Shown here one piece after another: positions 9,017 through 18,377 of a stretch of 64,000 bases of DNA (positions are counted from its first letter, which is position 1; the number at the start of each line of letters is the position of its first letter). A program made the translations under genes and the position numbers. This DNA is from Aminobacter niigataensis. GTDB taxonomy: Bacteria; Pseudomonadota; Alphaproteobacteria; Rhizobiales; Rhizobiaceae. The stretch lies in contig NZ_JACHOT010000001.1 of the NCBI RefSeq assembly GCF_014200015.1, forward strand, positions 248,001 to 312,000, given 5' to 3'. The notes below the pieces were generated by a model. That model made no database searches. It saw only the letters and a list, made by a program, of their open reading frames with translations, and was not told where the DNA came from.

Positions 9017-9715
9017 ATGGCGGACTTAAGATTTCGCGCGGGTTGGAGTGCAGCGTATAGCCTGCTCGCCCTGTTGTTCATGTTGTTCAATTCCATTCCC
9101 TCGTCTGCTTCAGGAGAGAACATGACCGAGTTTCAATTGCATGCGGCGGCGGCCAGCGACGATGTTGCGGCCATCGGGCAGCTTCTGTCGAACGGTGCCG
9201 AGATCGACACCCGCGACAAGGATGGGCGCAGCGCGCTGCTGGTCGCGACGCATGGCAACAAGGTGAACGCCGCCAAGGCGCTGATCGAGGCCGGCGCCGA
9301 CGTCAACCTCAAGGACAACATCAATGACAGCCCCTACCTCTATGCGGGCGCGCGCGGACATATCGAGATCCTGAAGCTGACGCTGCAGCATGGGGCCGAC
9401 CTCAAGAGCACCAACCGCTATGGCGGAACGGCGATCATTCCAGCCTCCGAACGGGGACATGTCGATACGGTGCGCACGCTGATCGAGGCGGGCACCGACG
9501 TCGACCACGTCAACAATCTCGGCTGGACCGCGCTGCTGGAAGCCATCATCCTTGGCGACGGCGGGCAACGCCATGTCGACATCGTCAAGCTGCTGGTCGA
9601 CGCCGGTGCCGACGTCAACCTCGCCGACAAGGACGGTGTGACGCCGCTCAGCCATGCGCGCTCCAGCGGTTATGACGCCATGGTTGGACTGCTTGAAAAG
9701 GCCGGCGCCAAGTGA
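9017..9715 (+). CDS. secreted ankyrin-repeat protein
   Basis: A 232-residue protein beginning with a Sec-type signal (hydrophobic LLALLFMLFNSIPSSASG, about residues 15-33). About six ankyrin repeats follow (about residues 37-232), showing the repeating pattern DGRSALLVATHGN..AKALIEAGADVNLKD. The ATG at 9017 is preferred because AGAAGAAGGAAG lies just upstream; an in-frame ATG at 8996 is possible. Ankyrin stacks bind other proteins; a periplasmic place follows from the signal. The stop overlaps the GTG start of the deaminase gene, so the two are co-translated. Confidence 0.82.
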   Translation: MADLRFRAGWSAAYSLLALLFMLFNSIPSSASGENMTEFQLHAAAASDDVAAIGQLLSNGAEIDTRDKDGRSALLVATHGNKVNAAKALIEAGADVNLKDNINDSPYLYAGARGHIEILKLTLQHGADLKSTNRYGGTAIIPASERGHVDTVRTLIEAGTDVDHVNNLGWTALLEAIILGDGGQRHVDIVKLLVDAGADVNLADKDGVTPLSHARSSGYDAMVGLLEKAGAK

Positions 9716-10182
9716 GCGAAATCGACAGCTTCCTTGGCGAGGCGATCGCCCTGGCATTCGACAATGTCGAGCAGGGCGGGCGGCCGTTTGGCGCTGTCGT
9801 CGTCAAGGACGGCGCAATCGTCGCCCGCGCGGTGAACCGCATGCTGGCCGACAACGACCCGACGGCGCATGCCGAGCTTCTGGCCCTGCGCGCCGCGGGC
9901 AAGGCACTTGGATCGCCACGGCTCGACGGCTTGTCCGTCTATGCAAGCGGGCAACCCTGTCCAATGTGCCTAGCCGCGATGCGCATGTCCGGCATCAAGG
10001 ACATCGCGTTCGCCTATTCGAATGAAGACGCCGAAGCCTTCGGCCTGTCGACCGCCGCATATGCTGCCGAGCTGTCGAAGCCGCTCGACCAGCAATCCGG
10101 GATCAGGCACTGTCCTCCGAAGGCCGAGGACGGGCGCAATCTCTATCAAGCCTGGCAGGCGCGCGCCGAGTCGAAGTCGTAG
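9712..10182 (+). CDS. nucleoside/guanine deaminase (CMP/dCMP deaminase fold)
   Basis: A 156-residue zinc deaminase. The zinc site is H53-A-E55 (E55 the proton shuttle) and P-C83-P-M-C86. The GRPFGAVVV segment and the C-terminal helix with an E-D-G-R-N pattern resemble bacterial guanine deaminases (GuaD/YfhC-like) and TadA-related enzymes rather than cytidine deaminase. It would hydrolytically deaminate a purine base in the cytosol. It starts with a GTG overlapping the ankyrin gene stop (GTGA). It may be a general nucleoside deaminase; substrate is not certain. Confidence 0.8.
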   Translation: MSEIDSFLGEAIALAFDNVEQGGRPFGAVVVKDGAIVARAVNRMLADNDPTAHAELLALRAAGKALGSPRLDGLSVYASGQPCPMCLAAMRMSGIKDIAFAYSNEDAEAFGLSTAAYAAELSKPLDQQSGIRHCPPKAEDGRNLYQAWQARAESKS

Positions 10183-10271
10183 GCCAATGCCGGCGCTGCG
10201 CCATCAGTGTCGCACTGATGGCGCCTTCATCGACGTCCGCCGCATCATCACCGAAAACACACGCCGCGGGG

Positions 10272-10733
10272 CTACGCTTCGATGGCGACGATGGCCTCGA
10301 TCTCGACGGTGATGTTGTCGGGCAACGAGCCAAACCCGACGGCGGAGCGGGCATGGCGGCCACGCTCGCCGAACACCTCGAGCAGCAGATCCGAACAGCC
10401 GTTGATGACCTTGGGGTGCGCAGCGAAGTCCGGCGTCGCGTTGACCATGCCGAGCAGCTTGATGACCCGGCGAACCCTGGACAGGTCGCCTGTTGCCGCG
10501 TGGAGGATGGAGAGCAGGTTGAGGCCTGTCAGGCGGGCATCGTCATAGGCCTGTTCGATGCCGATCTCGGCGCCGACCTTGCCCGTCCGCAAGGTGCCGT
10601 CGGCGAGCTTCGGCCCTTGACCGGAGAGGTAGAGAATGTCGCCCTCGCGGACGAACGGGACATAAGTGGCAATGGGCGAGGGCGGCGGCGGCAGGGTGAG
10701 GCCGAGCGCGGCAAGCCTGTCATAAGGGGTCAT
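10272..10733 (-). CDS. RidA/YjgF/UK114-family protein
   Basis: A 153-residue RidA-family protein, slightly longer than canonical RidA (about 128). It keeps the family core: LYLSGQGP, the helix with NLLSILHAATGDLSRVRRVIKLLGMVN, and the C-terminal RSAVGFGSLPDNITVEIEAI, whose arginine aligns with the catalytic Arg of enamine/imine deaminases. RidA hydrolyses reactive enamines released by PLP enzymes; extended members often work in amino-acid-derivative catabolism. It is the last gene of the long minus-strand operon, three bases after the DppF-like ATPase stop. Confidence 0.85.
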   Translation of the reverse strand: MTPYDRLAALGLTLPPPPSPIATYVPFVREGDILYLSGQGPKLADGTLRTGKVGAEIGIEQAYDDARLTGLNLLSILHAATGDLSRVRRVIKLLGMVNATPDFAAHPKVINGCSDLLLEVFGERGRHARSAVGFGSLPDNITVEIEAIVAIEA

Positions 10734-10736
10734 CGA

Positions 10737-11744
10737 TCAGTCCTGGTATGTTTCTGCAAGTTCCGCCTGGCGGATGCAGGCGACGCTGTGGCCGGGGCCG
10801 ACCGTCTCGCGTGTCGGGACGGTTTCGGCGCAGGCTGCTATCGCATGCGGGCAGCGCGTGCGGAAGACGCAGCCGGATGGCGGGTCGAGCGGACTTGGGA
10901 TGTCGCCCTGCAGGATGACCCGCTCGCGCCTGACGTTGGGATCGGGCACCGGTGCGGTTGCCAGCAGCGCCCGCGTATAGGGATGTCTGGGTTTGGCATA
11001 GACGGAGCGCGCCGGCCCCTGTTCCATGATGCGGCCGAGATAGAGCACGACGATCTCGTCGCAGAGATACTCCACCACCGTCAGGTCGTGGGAGATGAAG
11101 ATCATGGTCAGGCCGAGTTCGCGCTGCAGCTCCTGGATCAGGTTCAGCACCTGCGCCTGCACCGAAACGTCGAGCGCCGACACCGGCTCGTCGGCGATGA
11201 TCAGTTCCGGCTCGACCGCGAGCGCGCGGGCAATACCGACGCGCTGGCGCTGGCCGCCGGAAAACTCGTTGGGATAGCGGCTTGCATGCTCTGGGGACAG
11301 GCCGACGCGCGTCAGAAGCTCCTCGATCCGGGCCTGGCGGGCAGCCCCCTTGGCGAGGCCGTGGGTGTCGATCGCCTCGCCGATGATGTCGCGGACCCGC
11401 ATGCGCGGGTTGAGGCTCGAATAGGGGTCCTGGAAGATGATCTGAAGGCGGCGCCGGTAGGCGCGCAGGGCCTTCTCTGGCAGGCTGAAAAGGTCGACGC
11501 CGTCGAAGATGGCTTTGCCCGACGAGGGCTCGACCAGCCGCAGCAGGCAGCGCCCGGCAGTGGTCTTGCCCGAGCCGGATTCGCCGACGATGCCGACGAT
11601 CTGGCCGCGCCGGACATCGAAGGAGATGTCTTCGACCGCCTTCACCGGGCCGCTGCCGGTCAAGAACTGCTTGCTGAGCCCGCGCACCGACAGCAGGATG
11701 TCGGCATCGTCAGGCGCTTGCGTCGTGTGCGTCGTGTCGGTCAC
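10737..11744 (-). CDS. dppF: peptide/opine ABC transporter ATPase (DppF/OppF-like)
   Basis: A 335-residue ATPase of the dipeptide/oligopeptide importer family. Motifs: Walker [10 protein letters not shown], signature [15 protein letters not shown], Walker [13 protein letters not shown], and the C-terminal Opp/Dpp extension with cysteines ([19 protein letters not shown]), which binds an iron-sulfur cluster in some relatives. Its start overlaps the end of the DppD-like gene by four bases. Symbols here denote family position, not proven dipeptide specificity. Confidence 0.88.
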   Translation of the reverse strand: MTDTTHTTQAPDDADILLSVRGLSKQFLTGSGPVKAVEDISFDVRRGQIVGIVGESGSGKTTAGRCLLRLVEPSSGKAIFDGVDLFSLPEKALRAYRRRLQIIFQDPYSSLNPRMRVRDIIGEAIDTHGLAKGAARQARIEELLTRVGLSPEHASRYPNEFSGGQRQRVGIARALAVEPELIIADEPVSALDVSVQAQVLNLIQELQRELGLTMIFISHDLTVVEYLCDEIVVLYLGRIMEQGPARSVYAKPRHPYTRALLATAPVPDPNVRRERVILQGDIPSPLDPPSGCVFRTRCPHAIAACAETVPTRETVGPGHSVACIRQAELAETYQD

Positions 11745-12790
11745 AGAAGTTCGTGCCTCCAGCAGCGGGTCAGGTGTTCGGGCGAGGCGTTGAGCAGGTC
11801 CGGCGGGACCGATTCGCAGTGCGCCTCGGCAAGCGGGCAGCGCGGGGCGTATGCGCAGCCGGCCGGCAGCGCCAGTACGCTCGGCACGCTGCCGGGGATC
11901 GGGTTGAGCATCTTGCGCGTGCCGTCCTCGGCGCGGTCGCGCTTGGCGTCGGGGATGCAGGCGAGCAGGCCCTTGGTGTAGGGATGGCGCGGCCTGGCGA
12001 ACAGGTCGTGCACCGGCGCCTGCTCGACGACGCGGCCGGCATACATGACCGCCACCTCATGGGCGATCTCGGCGACGACGCCGAGATTGTGGGTGACGAA
12101 CAGGATGCTCATGCCGATCTCGCGCTGCAGCCGGCGCATCAGGTCGAGGATCTGCGCCTGGATTGTGACGTCGAGCGCGGTGGTCGGCTCGTCGGCGATG
12201 AGCAGGGCAGGATTGCAGGCGAGTGCCAGGGCGATCATCACCCGCTGGCGCATGCCGCCGGACATTTCGTGCGGGTACTGGTCGAGGCGCTTGTCGGGCG
12301 CCGGGATCTCGACAAGTTCGAGCATCCGCCGGGCGCGAATGCGCGCCTCGTGGCGGCTGATCGGCTCGTGCAGGCGGATCATCTCCATGATCTGGTCGCC
12401 AACGGTGTAGAGCGGGTTCAGGCTCGTCATCGGCTCCTGGAAGATCATGGCGATCTCCTTGCCGCGGATCGCCCGCATCCGCTTGTCGCTCAGCGTGGCG
12501 AGATCGACGACGCCGCCGTCGCGCATGCGGTAGAGCAGGCGGCCGCCGACGATGCGGCCGGGATGCGACAGCAGGCGCATGATCGACAGGCTGGTCACCG
12601 ACTTGCCCGAGCCGGACTCGCCGACGACGGCGAGCGTCTGGCCACGACGGACGGTGAGGGTGACGCCGTCGACCGACTTGGCGGTGCGTGTACCCATGAT
12701 GAAGTGCGTGCGCAGGTCTTCGGCCCGCAGCACGATGTCGTCGGCGAGCGCGTCTGGATGATTGTCTGCGTTGGGTGTGGACATGGCCAT
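11741..12790 (-). CDS. dppD: peptide/opine ABC transporter ATPase (DppD/OppD-like)
   Basis: A 349-residue partner ATPase. Motifs: Walker [10 protein letters not shown], signature [15 protein letters not shown], Walker [13 protein letters not shown], and the cysteine extension [19 protein letters not shown]. The ATG at 12790 is chosen because it lies just after the DppC-like stop at 12792; a longer frame to 12847 would only run inside that gene. A second ATG at 12784 is also possible. Confidence 0.88.
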   Translation of the reverse strand: MAMSTPNADNHPDALADDIVLRAEDLRTHFIMGTRTAKSVDGVTLTVRRGQTLAVVGESGSGKSVTSLSIMRLLSHPGRIVGGRLLYRMRDGGVVDLATLSDKRMRAIRGKEIAMIFQEPMTSLNPLYTVGDQIMEMIRLHEPISRHEARIRARRMLELVEIPAPDKRLDQYPHEMSGGMRQRVMIALALACNPALLIADEPTTALDVTIQAQILDLMRRLQREIGMSILFVTHNLGVVAEIAHEVAVMYAGRVVEQAPVHDLFARPRHPYTKGLLACIPDAKRDRAEDGTRKMLNPIPGSVPSVLALPAGCAYAPRCPLAEAHCESVPPDLLNASPEHLTRCWRHELL

Positions 12791-12791
12791 G

Positions 12792-13655
12792 TCAGAGATC
12801 CTTGCGCAGGCGCGGATCGAGCAGGTCGCGCAGGCCGTCGCCGACAAGTTGAAGCGAAAGCACGGTGAGGATGATGGCGAAGCCGGGGAAGATCGTCATC
12901 CAGTCGGCCTGGCCGACATATTGGCGGCCGGCCGCGATCATCGTGCCCCAGGTCGGGATTTCCGGGCTGACGCCGACGCCGAGGAAGGACAGGCCGGCTT
13001 CGGCCAGCATCGCGTAGGCGAAGATGAAGGTCGCCTGCACCAGGATCGGCGAGACGAGGTTGCGCAGGACATGTCGCGTCATGATGCGCCATGTCGGCAC
13101 ACCGAGGGCGCGTGCGGCCTCGACATAAGGGAGTTCGCGGATCACCAGCGTCGAGGCCCGTACGACGCGCGCCAGGCGCGGGGCATAGACCACGCCGAGC
13201 GCGATGATGACGGTTGCCAGCGATGGCCCGAGTGCTGCGACAAGGGCGATGGCCAGCAGGATGTCGGGGAAGGCCATCATCGCATCGATGATACGCGAGA
13301 CGATCCCGTCCGCCTTGCGGAAGAAGCCGGCGACCAGGCCGAGCGTGATGCCGACGGTCGCGGCAAGTGCAGTGGCTGCCGCGCCGACGAGCAGCGACAA
13401 CTGCCCGGCATAGATGGTGCGGCTGAAGACATCGCGGCCGAACTCGTCGGTGCCGAAGAACCATGTCGAGCTCGGCGGCTTGAGCCGGTTGACGATGGAC
13501 AGCTTGCTTGGCGAATAGGGCGCGATCAGCGGTGCGAGTACGGCAAGCAGGGTGATCGCCACGATGATGGCGAGGCCGATCGCAAGCGTCTTGCGCTGCA
13601 GGATGAGCGTCGAGATGCGTGGGGTGTCCACGCTGGGGGCGGATGCGGCGGCCAT
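12792..13655 (-). CDS. dppC: peptide/opine ABC transporter permease (DppC-like)
   Basis: A 287-residue inner-membrane permease with an N-terminal transmembrane segment ([20 protein letters not shown]), the OppC N-terminal domain motif ([23 protein letters not shown]) and a binding-protein-dependent transport core with the EAA loop [17 protein letters not shown]. It ends one base before the DppD-like start and its own start overlaps the stop of the DppB-like gene by one base. Confidence 0.9.
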   Translation of the reverse strand: MAAASAPSVDTPRISTLILQRKTLAIGLAIIVAITLLAVLAPLIAPYSPSKLSIVNRLKPPSSTWFFGTDEFGRDVFSRTIYAGQLSLLVGAAATALAATVGITLGLVAGFFRKADGIVSRIIDAMMAFPDILLAIALVAALGPSLATVIIALGVVYAPRLARVVRASTLVIRELPYVEAARALGVPTWRIMTRHVLRNLVSPILVQATFIFAYAMLAEAGLSFLGVGVSPEIPTWGTMIAAGRQYVGQADWMTIFPGFAIILTVLSLQLVGDGLRDLLDPRLRKDL

Positions 13656-14596
13656 CAGTAACGTACCCGGGGATCGATCATGAGGTAGAGCAGGTCGATG
13701 CCGAAATTGATCAGCACGTAGATCGCTGCGATGACGAGCAGGGCGCCCTGGATGACGGGATAGTCGCGCCGCAGCACGGCCGACACCACCAGGTTGCCGA
13801 CACCAGGCAGGCTGAACACGGTCTCGGTGACGACGGCGCCGGAAACCAGCAGGGCGGCGGTCAGGCCGATGACGGTCAGCACCGGGATCAGCGCGTTCTT
13901 GAAGGCGTGCTTCATGATCACCCGGAATTCGCCCATGCCCTTGGAGCGGGCCGTCCGGACATAGTCGTCATTGAGAACGTCCAGCATCGAGGCGCGGGTA
14001 AAGCGGGTGATCAGCGCCGACGAGACGACACCGAGCGCGACTGCCGGCAGTACGAGGTGGCTCATGCGCGTCAGGAACGAGGCATCGGGGCCGCCATAGC
14101 CGGCGACCGGGAACCAGCCGAAGCGGACGGCGAAGACCTGGATCAGGATCAGGCCGAGCCAGAAGCTCGGGATGCTGGCGGCGAGCATGGTGAGGGTGGT
14201 CACCGCCTGGTCGAAGAAGCTGCCGCGCTTGTAGGCCGACATGATGCCGACGGGCAGTGCTATGGCGCTGGCGATCAGGATCGCGAAGATGGTGAGGAAG
14301 AAAGTCGGCTCGGCGCGATCGAGCAGGGCGCTGGCGACGGGCATGTCGAGGAAGATCGAATGGCCGAGGTCGCCGCGGGCGAGCTGGGCGAGGAAGTAGA
14401 CATATTGTATGGGCAGCGGCTGGTCGAGGCCGAGGCGCACCCTGAGCACCTCGATATCGGCAGGCGTTGCGTCCGGGCCGAGCATGACTGCAGCCGGATC
14501 GCCGGGCGCGACGCGGACGATGACGAAGACGATCGTGACGACCGTGAACATCACGGTCAGCATGCCGAACAGGCGTTGCAGGACGTATCGTGTCAT
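13655..14596 (-). CDS. dppB: peptide/opine ABC transporter permease (DppB-like)
   Basis: A 313-residue permease with the OppB N-terminal helix (RLFGMLTVMFTVVTIVFVIV), the conserved MLGPDATPADIEVLR-type region, and the core EAA loop TARSKGMGEFRVIMKHAF. It pairs with the DppC-like subunit to form the channel. It follows the binding-protein gene after a 60-base gap that contains a strong hairpin. Confidence 0.9.
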   Translation of the reverse strand: MTRYVLQRLFGMLTVMFTVVTIVFVIVRVAPGDPAAVMLGPDATPADIEVLRVRLGLDQPLPIQYVYFLAQLARGDLGHSIFLDMPVASALLDRAEPTFFLTIFAILIASAIALPVGIMSAYKRGSFFDQAVTTLTMLAASIPSFWLGLILIQVFAVRFGWFPVAGYGGPDASFLTRMSHLVLPAVALGVVSSALITRFTRASMLDVLNDDYVRTARSKGMGEFRVIMKHAFKNALIPVLTVIGLTAALLVSGAVVTETVFSLPGVGNLVVSAVLRRDYPVIQGALLVIAAIYVLINFGIDLLYLMIDPRVRY

Positions 14597-14614
14597 CGAT
14601 CGGCTCCCATTGAC

Positions 14615-14644
14615 CCGCCGGCGCGACCTTGGCCGCGCCGGCGG
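14615..14644 (-). other. intercistronic hairpin between binding protein and permease genes
   Basis: Perfect 11-base arms (CCGCCGGCGCG and CGCGCCGGCGG) with an eight-base loop and no T-run. Hairpins at this exact place, after a binding-protein gene, commonly protect the upstream mRNA from 3' exonucleases and so raise binding protein over permease. That role is inferred from position. Confidence 0.6.
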
Positions 14645-14656
14645 AGATTGTTCTTG

Positions 14657-16183
14657 TTACTTGGCGATATAGGCGTTCCAGAAGTACGGCCAGGCCGACG
14701 GCGTGAAGCCCGCGAGCTTCGGCGACTTCGCCGACAGCGCGTTGAAGTCGCCGACCTTGTAGAAGGGGGCCTCTTCATAGATGAGCTTCTGGATGTCGGC
14801 GAAGATCGCGACGCGCTTCTGCGGGTCCATCTCGGTGTTGAGGGCGACGACGAGCTTGTCCTTGGCCTCGCTGGCCCACCAGCCCGGATAGGACGAAGGC
14901 AGCGGTGCGATCAGCGCCGGATCCGGCAGGAACGGGCTGTGGGTGATGAAGATGTCCCACAGCGCCGGCTCGGCACGGCGTTGCACCAGCGTCGCCCAGT
15001 CGACGACGTCGAGCTGCACCGCAAGGCCAGCGGCCTTGAGGTATTCGGCCGCGACCTGCGCCATCTTGTAGTGGAATTCATACTGACGGCTGGTCAGGAT
15101 GCGGACCGGCTTGCCATCGTAACCGGCTTCGGTGGCAAGCGTCTTGGCCTTTTCGGGATCGGCCTGGTTGTAGCCTTCGATGCCGGCGTCCGAACGCCAC
15201 TGGTAACCGTCGGGGTAGAGCGCGCCGTCAAGGGCGAAGAACTCGGGCTTGCCGAACGCGGCTGCCATCATGTCCTCGGCGTTGAGGGCTGCCTGCACGG
15301 CCTTGCGCAGGCCGGGCTTGGTCATCATGCCTTCCTTGTTGTTCATGATGAACATCGGCCAGCCGAAGGACTTGAGCACCAGCGGCTCGGTCTTCTGCTG
15401 ACCGTTCAGGCGGTCGAACGCCTCGACCGGCAACAGGTCGGCATAGTCGTATTGACCGGCGATAGCACCTTCGACGCGGGTATTGGCGTCCGGCACTGGC
15501 ACGAAGCGGATCTCGTCGAGATACTGCTTGCGGGCGCCGCCGAAGCCGTCGGGCTCGCCTTCGCGGGCCTTGTAGCCGTCGAAGCGGACGAGCTGGAGAT
15601 ACTGGTCGGCCTTGCGCTCCTTGATCATGTAGGGACCGGTGCCGACATATTCGGCGAGCGTCTCGGCGATCTTCTCCGACGGCAGCACCACGGCGGCCGA
15701 ATTGTTGAAGGCCAGCAGTGCGGTCAGCGGCGCGAAAGGCTGCTTGAGCGTGACCTGGACGGTGTAGTCGTCGACGGCTTCGAGCTTATCGACATTGGCG
15801 GCGACCAGCTTGCCGCGCGAGGCAACCTCGAGCCAGCGCTTGAGCGATGCGACCACGTCCTCGGCGGTCATCGCCGAGCCGTCGTGGAAGACGATGCCCT
15901 GGCGCAGCTTGATGGTGTGGACCTTGCCGTCGGCCGACACCTCGGGCAGCGCCTCGGCCAGCAGCGGCGCGACGTTCCAGTCCTTGTCGAAGGTGTAGAG
16001 CGTCTCGAAGAAGTGCTGGGTGACCATGCCGAGCAGGTCGCCCGTTGCGGTCATCGGATCGAGCGTGGTGAGTTCGCCGATCGTCGCGACGTTGACGACG
16101 CCGCCGCGTTCCTGTGCAAAGCCTTGTGTCGCAACAAGCATGCTTACGCTTGCCAGCCCTGCGATAGTCAATTTCTTCAGCAT
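14657..16183 (-). CDS. dppA: peptide/opine ABC transporter, periplasmic binding protein (DppA-like)
   Basis: A 508-residue family-5 solute-binding protein. A Sec signal (MLKKLTIAGLASVSMLVATQ, cleavage near FAQ) precedes the typical TLDPMTATGD, LYTFDKDWNVAPLLAEALP, and LRQGIVFHDGSAMTAEDVVASLKR segments, the last being the family signature. These proteins capture peptides, nickel, opines or heme in the periplasm and hand them to DppBCDF. The linked amidohydrolase, enolase-superfamily protein and RidA suggest a small amide or amino-acid derivative as ligand, not a nutritional peptide; this is inference. Confidence 0.88.
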   Translation of the reverse strand: MLKKLTIAGLASVSMLVATQGFAQERGGVVNVATIGELTTLDPMTATGDLLGMVTQHFFETLYTFDKDWNVAPLLAEALPEVSADGKVHTIKLRQGIVFHDGSAMTAEDVVASLKRWLEVASRGKLVAANVDKLEAVDDYTVQVTLKQPFAPLTALLAFNNSAAVVLPSEKIAETLAEYVGTGPYMIKERKADQYLQLVRFDGYKAREGEPDGFGGARKQYLDEIRFVPVPDANTRVEGAIAGQYDYADLLPVEAFDRLNGQQKTEPLVLKSFGWPMFIMNNKEGMMTKPGLRKAVQAALNAEDMMAAAFGKPEFFALDGALYPDGYQWRSDAGIEGYNQADPEKAKTLATEAGYDGKPVRILTSRQYEFHYKMAQVAAEYLKAAGLAVQLDVVDWATLVQRRAEPALWDIFITHSPFLPDPALIAPLPSSYPGWWASEAKDKLVVALNTEMDPQKRVAIFADIQKLIYEEAPFYKVGDFNALSAKSPKLAGFTPSAWPYFWNAYIAK

Positions 16184-16223
16184 GGTTCCCTCCCTATATC
16201 CAATTAAAAGTTGCCGGTAATTC

Positions 16224-16985
16224 TCAATTCGCCTTTGTCAGCGACCTCACCACGCGCTCCAGTTCGGTCACGACCGCGTCGGTGATCAGTTCGCCCTTGC
16301 GGGCGCTCGCCGTGGACGGATCGCCGACCACGCCGGTTCCGCCGGACATCTGATGCATGGTGCGGAAGAGCGCTCCACGGCTTGCCCGGATCATGTCGGC
16401 GTTGGCCCAGTCGTAGGTCTCGACATAGGACATGTCGCCGATCAGCTCGCGCCGCACGTTTTCGGGGGCGGCGAGCAGCATCAGTGAAGTCTCGAATTCA
16501 CAGGCGTGGTTGACGCCGGCAAAGCCGCTCTCGCGGATCGCTTCAAGTTCGGGCGCCACCAGCCGCCACCAGGTGAGCATGGCGATGGTGCACTCGCGAT
16601 GGCTCGAACCGAAGCTCTCGAGCAACACCTGCCCGACGGCCTGGTTGCCGCCATGGCTGTTGAAGATGACGAGATTGGTGAAGCCATGGCGCACGACGCT
16701 TTCCAGGATGTCGCCGACATAAGCGAGGAAAGTCTCGTGGCGCACGGTCAGCGTGCCGGCAAAGTCCATGTGGTGCTCGGAGCAGCACACCTTGACCTGC
16801 GGCAGGATGAGCACCTTGTCGCCCATGCGCTGTTCGAGCCGGTCGAGGAAGTGGCCGCCGATGGCGACGTCGGTGTCGATCGCCAGATGCGGGCCGTGCT
16901 GCTCGATGGCGGCGACGTTGATGATGACCGGAATGGAGCGATCCAGTCCGGCAAACTCGTTGGTGGTGAGCTTTTCCCAGCGCAT
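16224..16985 (-). CDS. creatininase-family amidohydrolase
   Basis: A 253-residue protein of the creatininase/FAPy-deformylase family. Metal-site residues are in place: E28 and H30 in AAIEQHGPHL, D39 in the DTD that follows, H111 in FNSHGGN, and the acidic cluster HACEFETS (160-167) where the final ligand sits. Family members use two metals to open cyclic amides or remove formyl groups. It lies 10 bases from the enolase-superfamily gene and 40 bases from the binding-protein gene, within one operon. Which amide bond it cleaves is unknown. Confidence 0.85.
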   Translation of the reverse strand: MRWEKLTTNEFAGLDRSIPVIINVAAIEQHGPHLAIDTDVAIGGHFLDRLEQRMGDKVLILPQVKVCCSEHHMDFAGTLTVRHETFLAYVGDILESVVRHGFTNLVIFNSHGGNQAVGQVLLESFGSSHRECTIAMLTWWRLVAPELEAIRESGFAGVNHACEFETSLMLLAAPENVRRELIGDMSYVETYDWANADMIRASRGALFRTMHQMSGGTGVVGDPSTASARKGELITDAVVTELERVVRSLTKAN

Positions 16986-16995
16986 CTGCTGTCCC

Positions 16996-18144
16996 TCAGG
17001 CGATCGTGCGTTCGGAGGTGCGGAAGCGGGCGAGGGCGGCCTCGTCGAGCTTCACGCCAAGTCCCGGACCGTCGGCCGGAATGCCGACATGGGGCGGCTC
17101 GAAGGCGAGCGGGGTTTCCAGCAGGTCATGCGTACGGATCATGCGGCCGAAGATGTCGCCCGGCCACACACAGCTCTTCGCCGCCGCCGACTGGTGGACA
17201 TACATCGCCTCGAGGATGCCGAGATCGATTTCCGATCCGTGCCAGCAATAGAGGCCGGCGGTTGCGGCGATGTGATCGAGCACCTGGAACTTGGCGAGGC
17301 CGCCGTTGAAGTTGAAGCCGTCGACGGCATTGTGGGCGATGGCGTTGATGGCGTCGTGCGGCCGCTGGCCCTGGAAGACGTAGGGCAATGAAACGTGCAG
17401 CACGATCGGGATCGAGGAGAAGCGGCGCAGTTCGGCGAAGTCGAGCTGCATCCAGCGCGGCAGCGGGTCCTCAAGCAGAAGCACGTTGCCGACGGCTTCG
17501 AGCTCGCGGATGATGCGGCGGGCGTTGCCGGCGTTCTCCCAGCGCTGGTTGGGATCGAAGATGACCTTCATGCCCGGCGCGTGCTGCTTGATCTCGGCGC
17601 ACCAGCCGGCGACGTCGTCTTCGAGGTCGCACTTGAACTTGATGACCTTGTAGCCCTGCTCGTGGTAGCGCTTGACCCAGGGGCCGACTTCTTCCTGCGT
17701 GCGGTGGCTCGACCATGCGCTGACAGGCACGCGGTCGCGGATGGCGCCGCCCAGCAGGCGGTGCATCGGCACGCCGAGCGACTTGGCATAGGCGTCCCAG
17801 ATCGCGCATTCGAAGCCGTCATATTCGCGGCACAGCGGCAGCGGCAGGTCCTGCAGCGGCAGGTCCATGATCGACTGGCCGAGCAGGTTGGCGCAGATCG
17901 CCTCGATGCGCGGCCATTCGTGGTCGCGGTAGAACTCGCCAAGGCCGACGGTGCCGTCGGCTAGCGTCATGCGCAGGACAAGCTTGGGCAGTTCGTCGAA
18001 CTGCATGCTCCAGGCCGCCTTGCCGCCGACGGGCAGCATGTGAAGCGGTTTTGCCAGGCTGTCCGAGTTGATGACACCCTTGTGCGCCGGCACGATGACC
18101 TCGTCGAAGCGGAAGGAAACAATGGTTTTGTCGGCTATCGGCAT
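16996..18144 (-). CDS. enolase-superfamily protein (mandelate racemase-like)
   Basis: A 382-residue protein with the capping domain and TIM-barrel of the mandelate racemase group. Seen: the lysine motif KVIKFKCD, first metal ligand in IFDPNQRW and second in LLLEDPLPR. Odd: the place where a third acidic ligand is expected reads PIVLHVSLP, and the next strand reads GFNFNGG rather than a lysine-bearing NIK-type motif; a later glutamate is kept in WHGSEIDLG. Chemistry may therefore differ from standard dehydratases or racemases. The ATG at 18144 is chosen over a GTG at 18202-18204, which has no ribosome site and overlaps a putative operator. First structural gene of the operon. Confidence 0.8.
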   Translation of the reverse strand: MPIADKTIVSFRFDEVIVPAHKGVINSDSLAKPLHMLPVGGKAAWSMQFDELPKLVLRMTLADGTVGLGEFYRDHEWPRIEAICANLLGQSIMDLPLQDLPLPLCREYDGFECAIWDAYAKSLGVPMHRLLGGAIRDRVPVSAWSSHRTQEEVGPWVKRYHEQGYKVIKFKCDLEDDVAGWCAEIKQHAPGMKVIFDPNQRWENAGNARRIIRELEAVGNVLLLEDPLPRWMQLDFAELRRFSSIPIVLHVSLPYVFQGQRPHDAINAIAHNAVDGFNFNGGLAKFQVLDHIAATAGLYCWHGSEIDLGILEAMYVHQSAAAKSCVWPGDIFGRMIRTHDLLETPLAFEPPHVGIPADGPGLGVKLDEAALARFRTSERTIA

Positions 18145-18186
18145 GGTCGGCTTTCGGATGGGCTGAGGTGTTGTTTCATCGAAGGA

Positions 18187-18201
18187 TGTAGTTTTATTAC
18201 T
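18187..18201. promoter_or_regulatory. candidate RpiR/HexR-type operator
   Basis: TGTAGTTTTATTACT matches 12 of 14 defined positions of the HexR palindrome written as TGTAATTTNATTACA (an RpiR-family member). Its ten-base core TAGTTTTATT recurs in opposite orientation at 18307-18316. Both lie in the 233-base gap between the rpiR-type gene and the operon it precedes. The regulator-site pairing is inference. Confidence 0.5.
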
Positions 18202-18377
18202 CACATGTCAACGCATGCGGAGTAAAATTTCACACCCTGTGCAAAGCGCGGGAGCGTCCGCCATCCGTGGGATGCGGAAAGCTCGTTATCTATTTGTCTT
18301 TGCTGAATAAAACTATCTCACGCCGAGATGCTGCGGCTCTCGCTGCGGTGTCCGGAATTGCGGTGCGGGCCGACCGA

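Noticed and set aside
6790-9060. 756-codon + frame across the LysR gene and the MFS gene
   Set aside because: It covers two recognised genes in other frames and has no coherent domain.
13619-16207. 862-codon open frame on the + strand opposite the Dpp permease and binding-protein genes
   Set aside because: It runs antisense to three well-supported genes, is full of His, Asp and Arg repeats typical of GC-rich shadow frames, and shows no domain.
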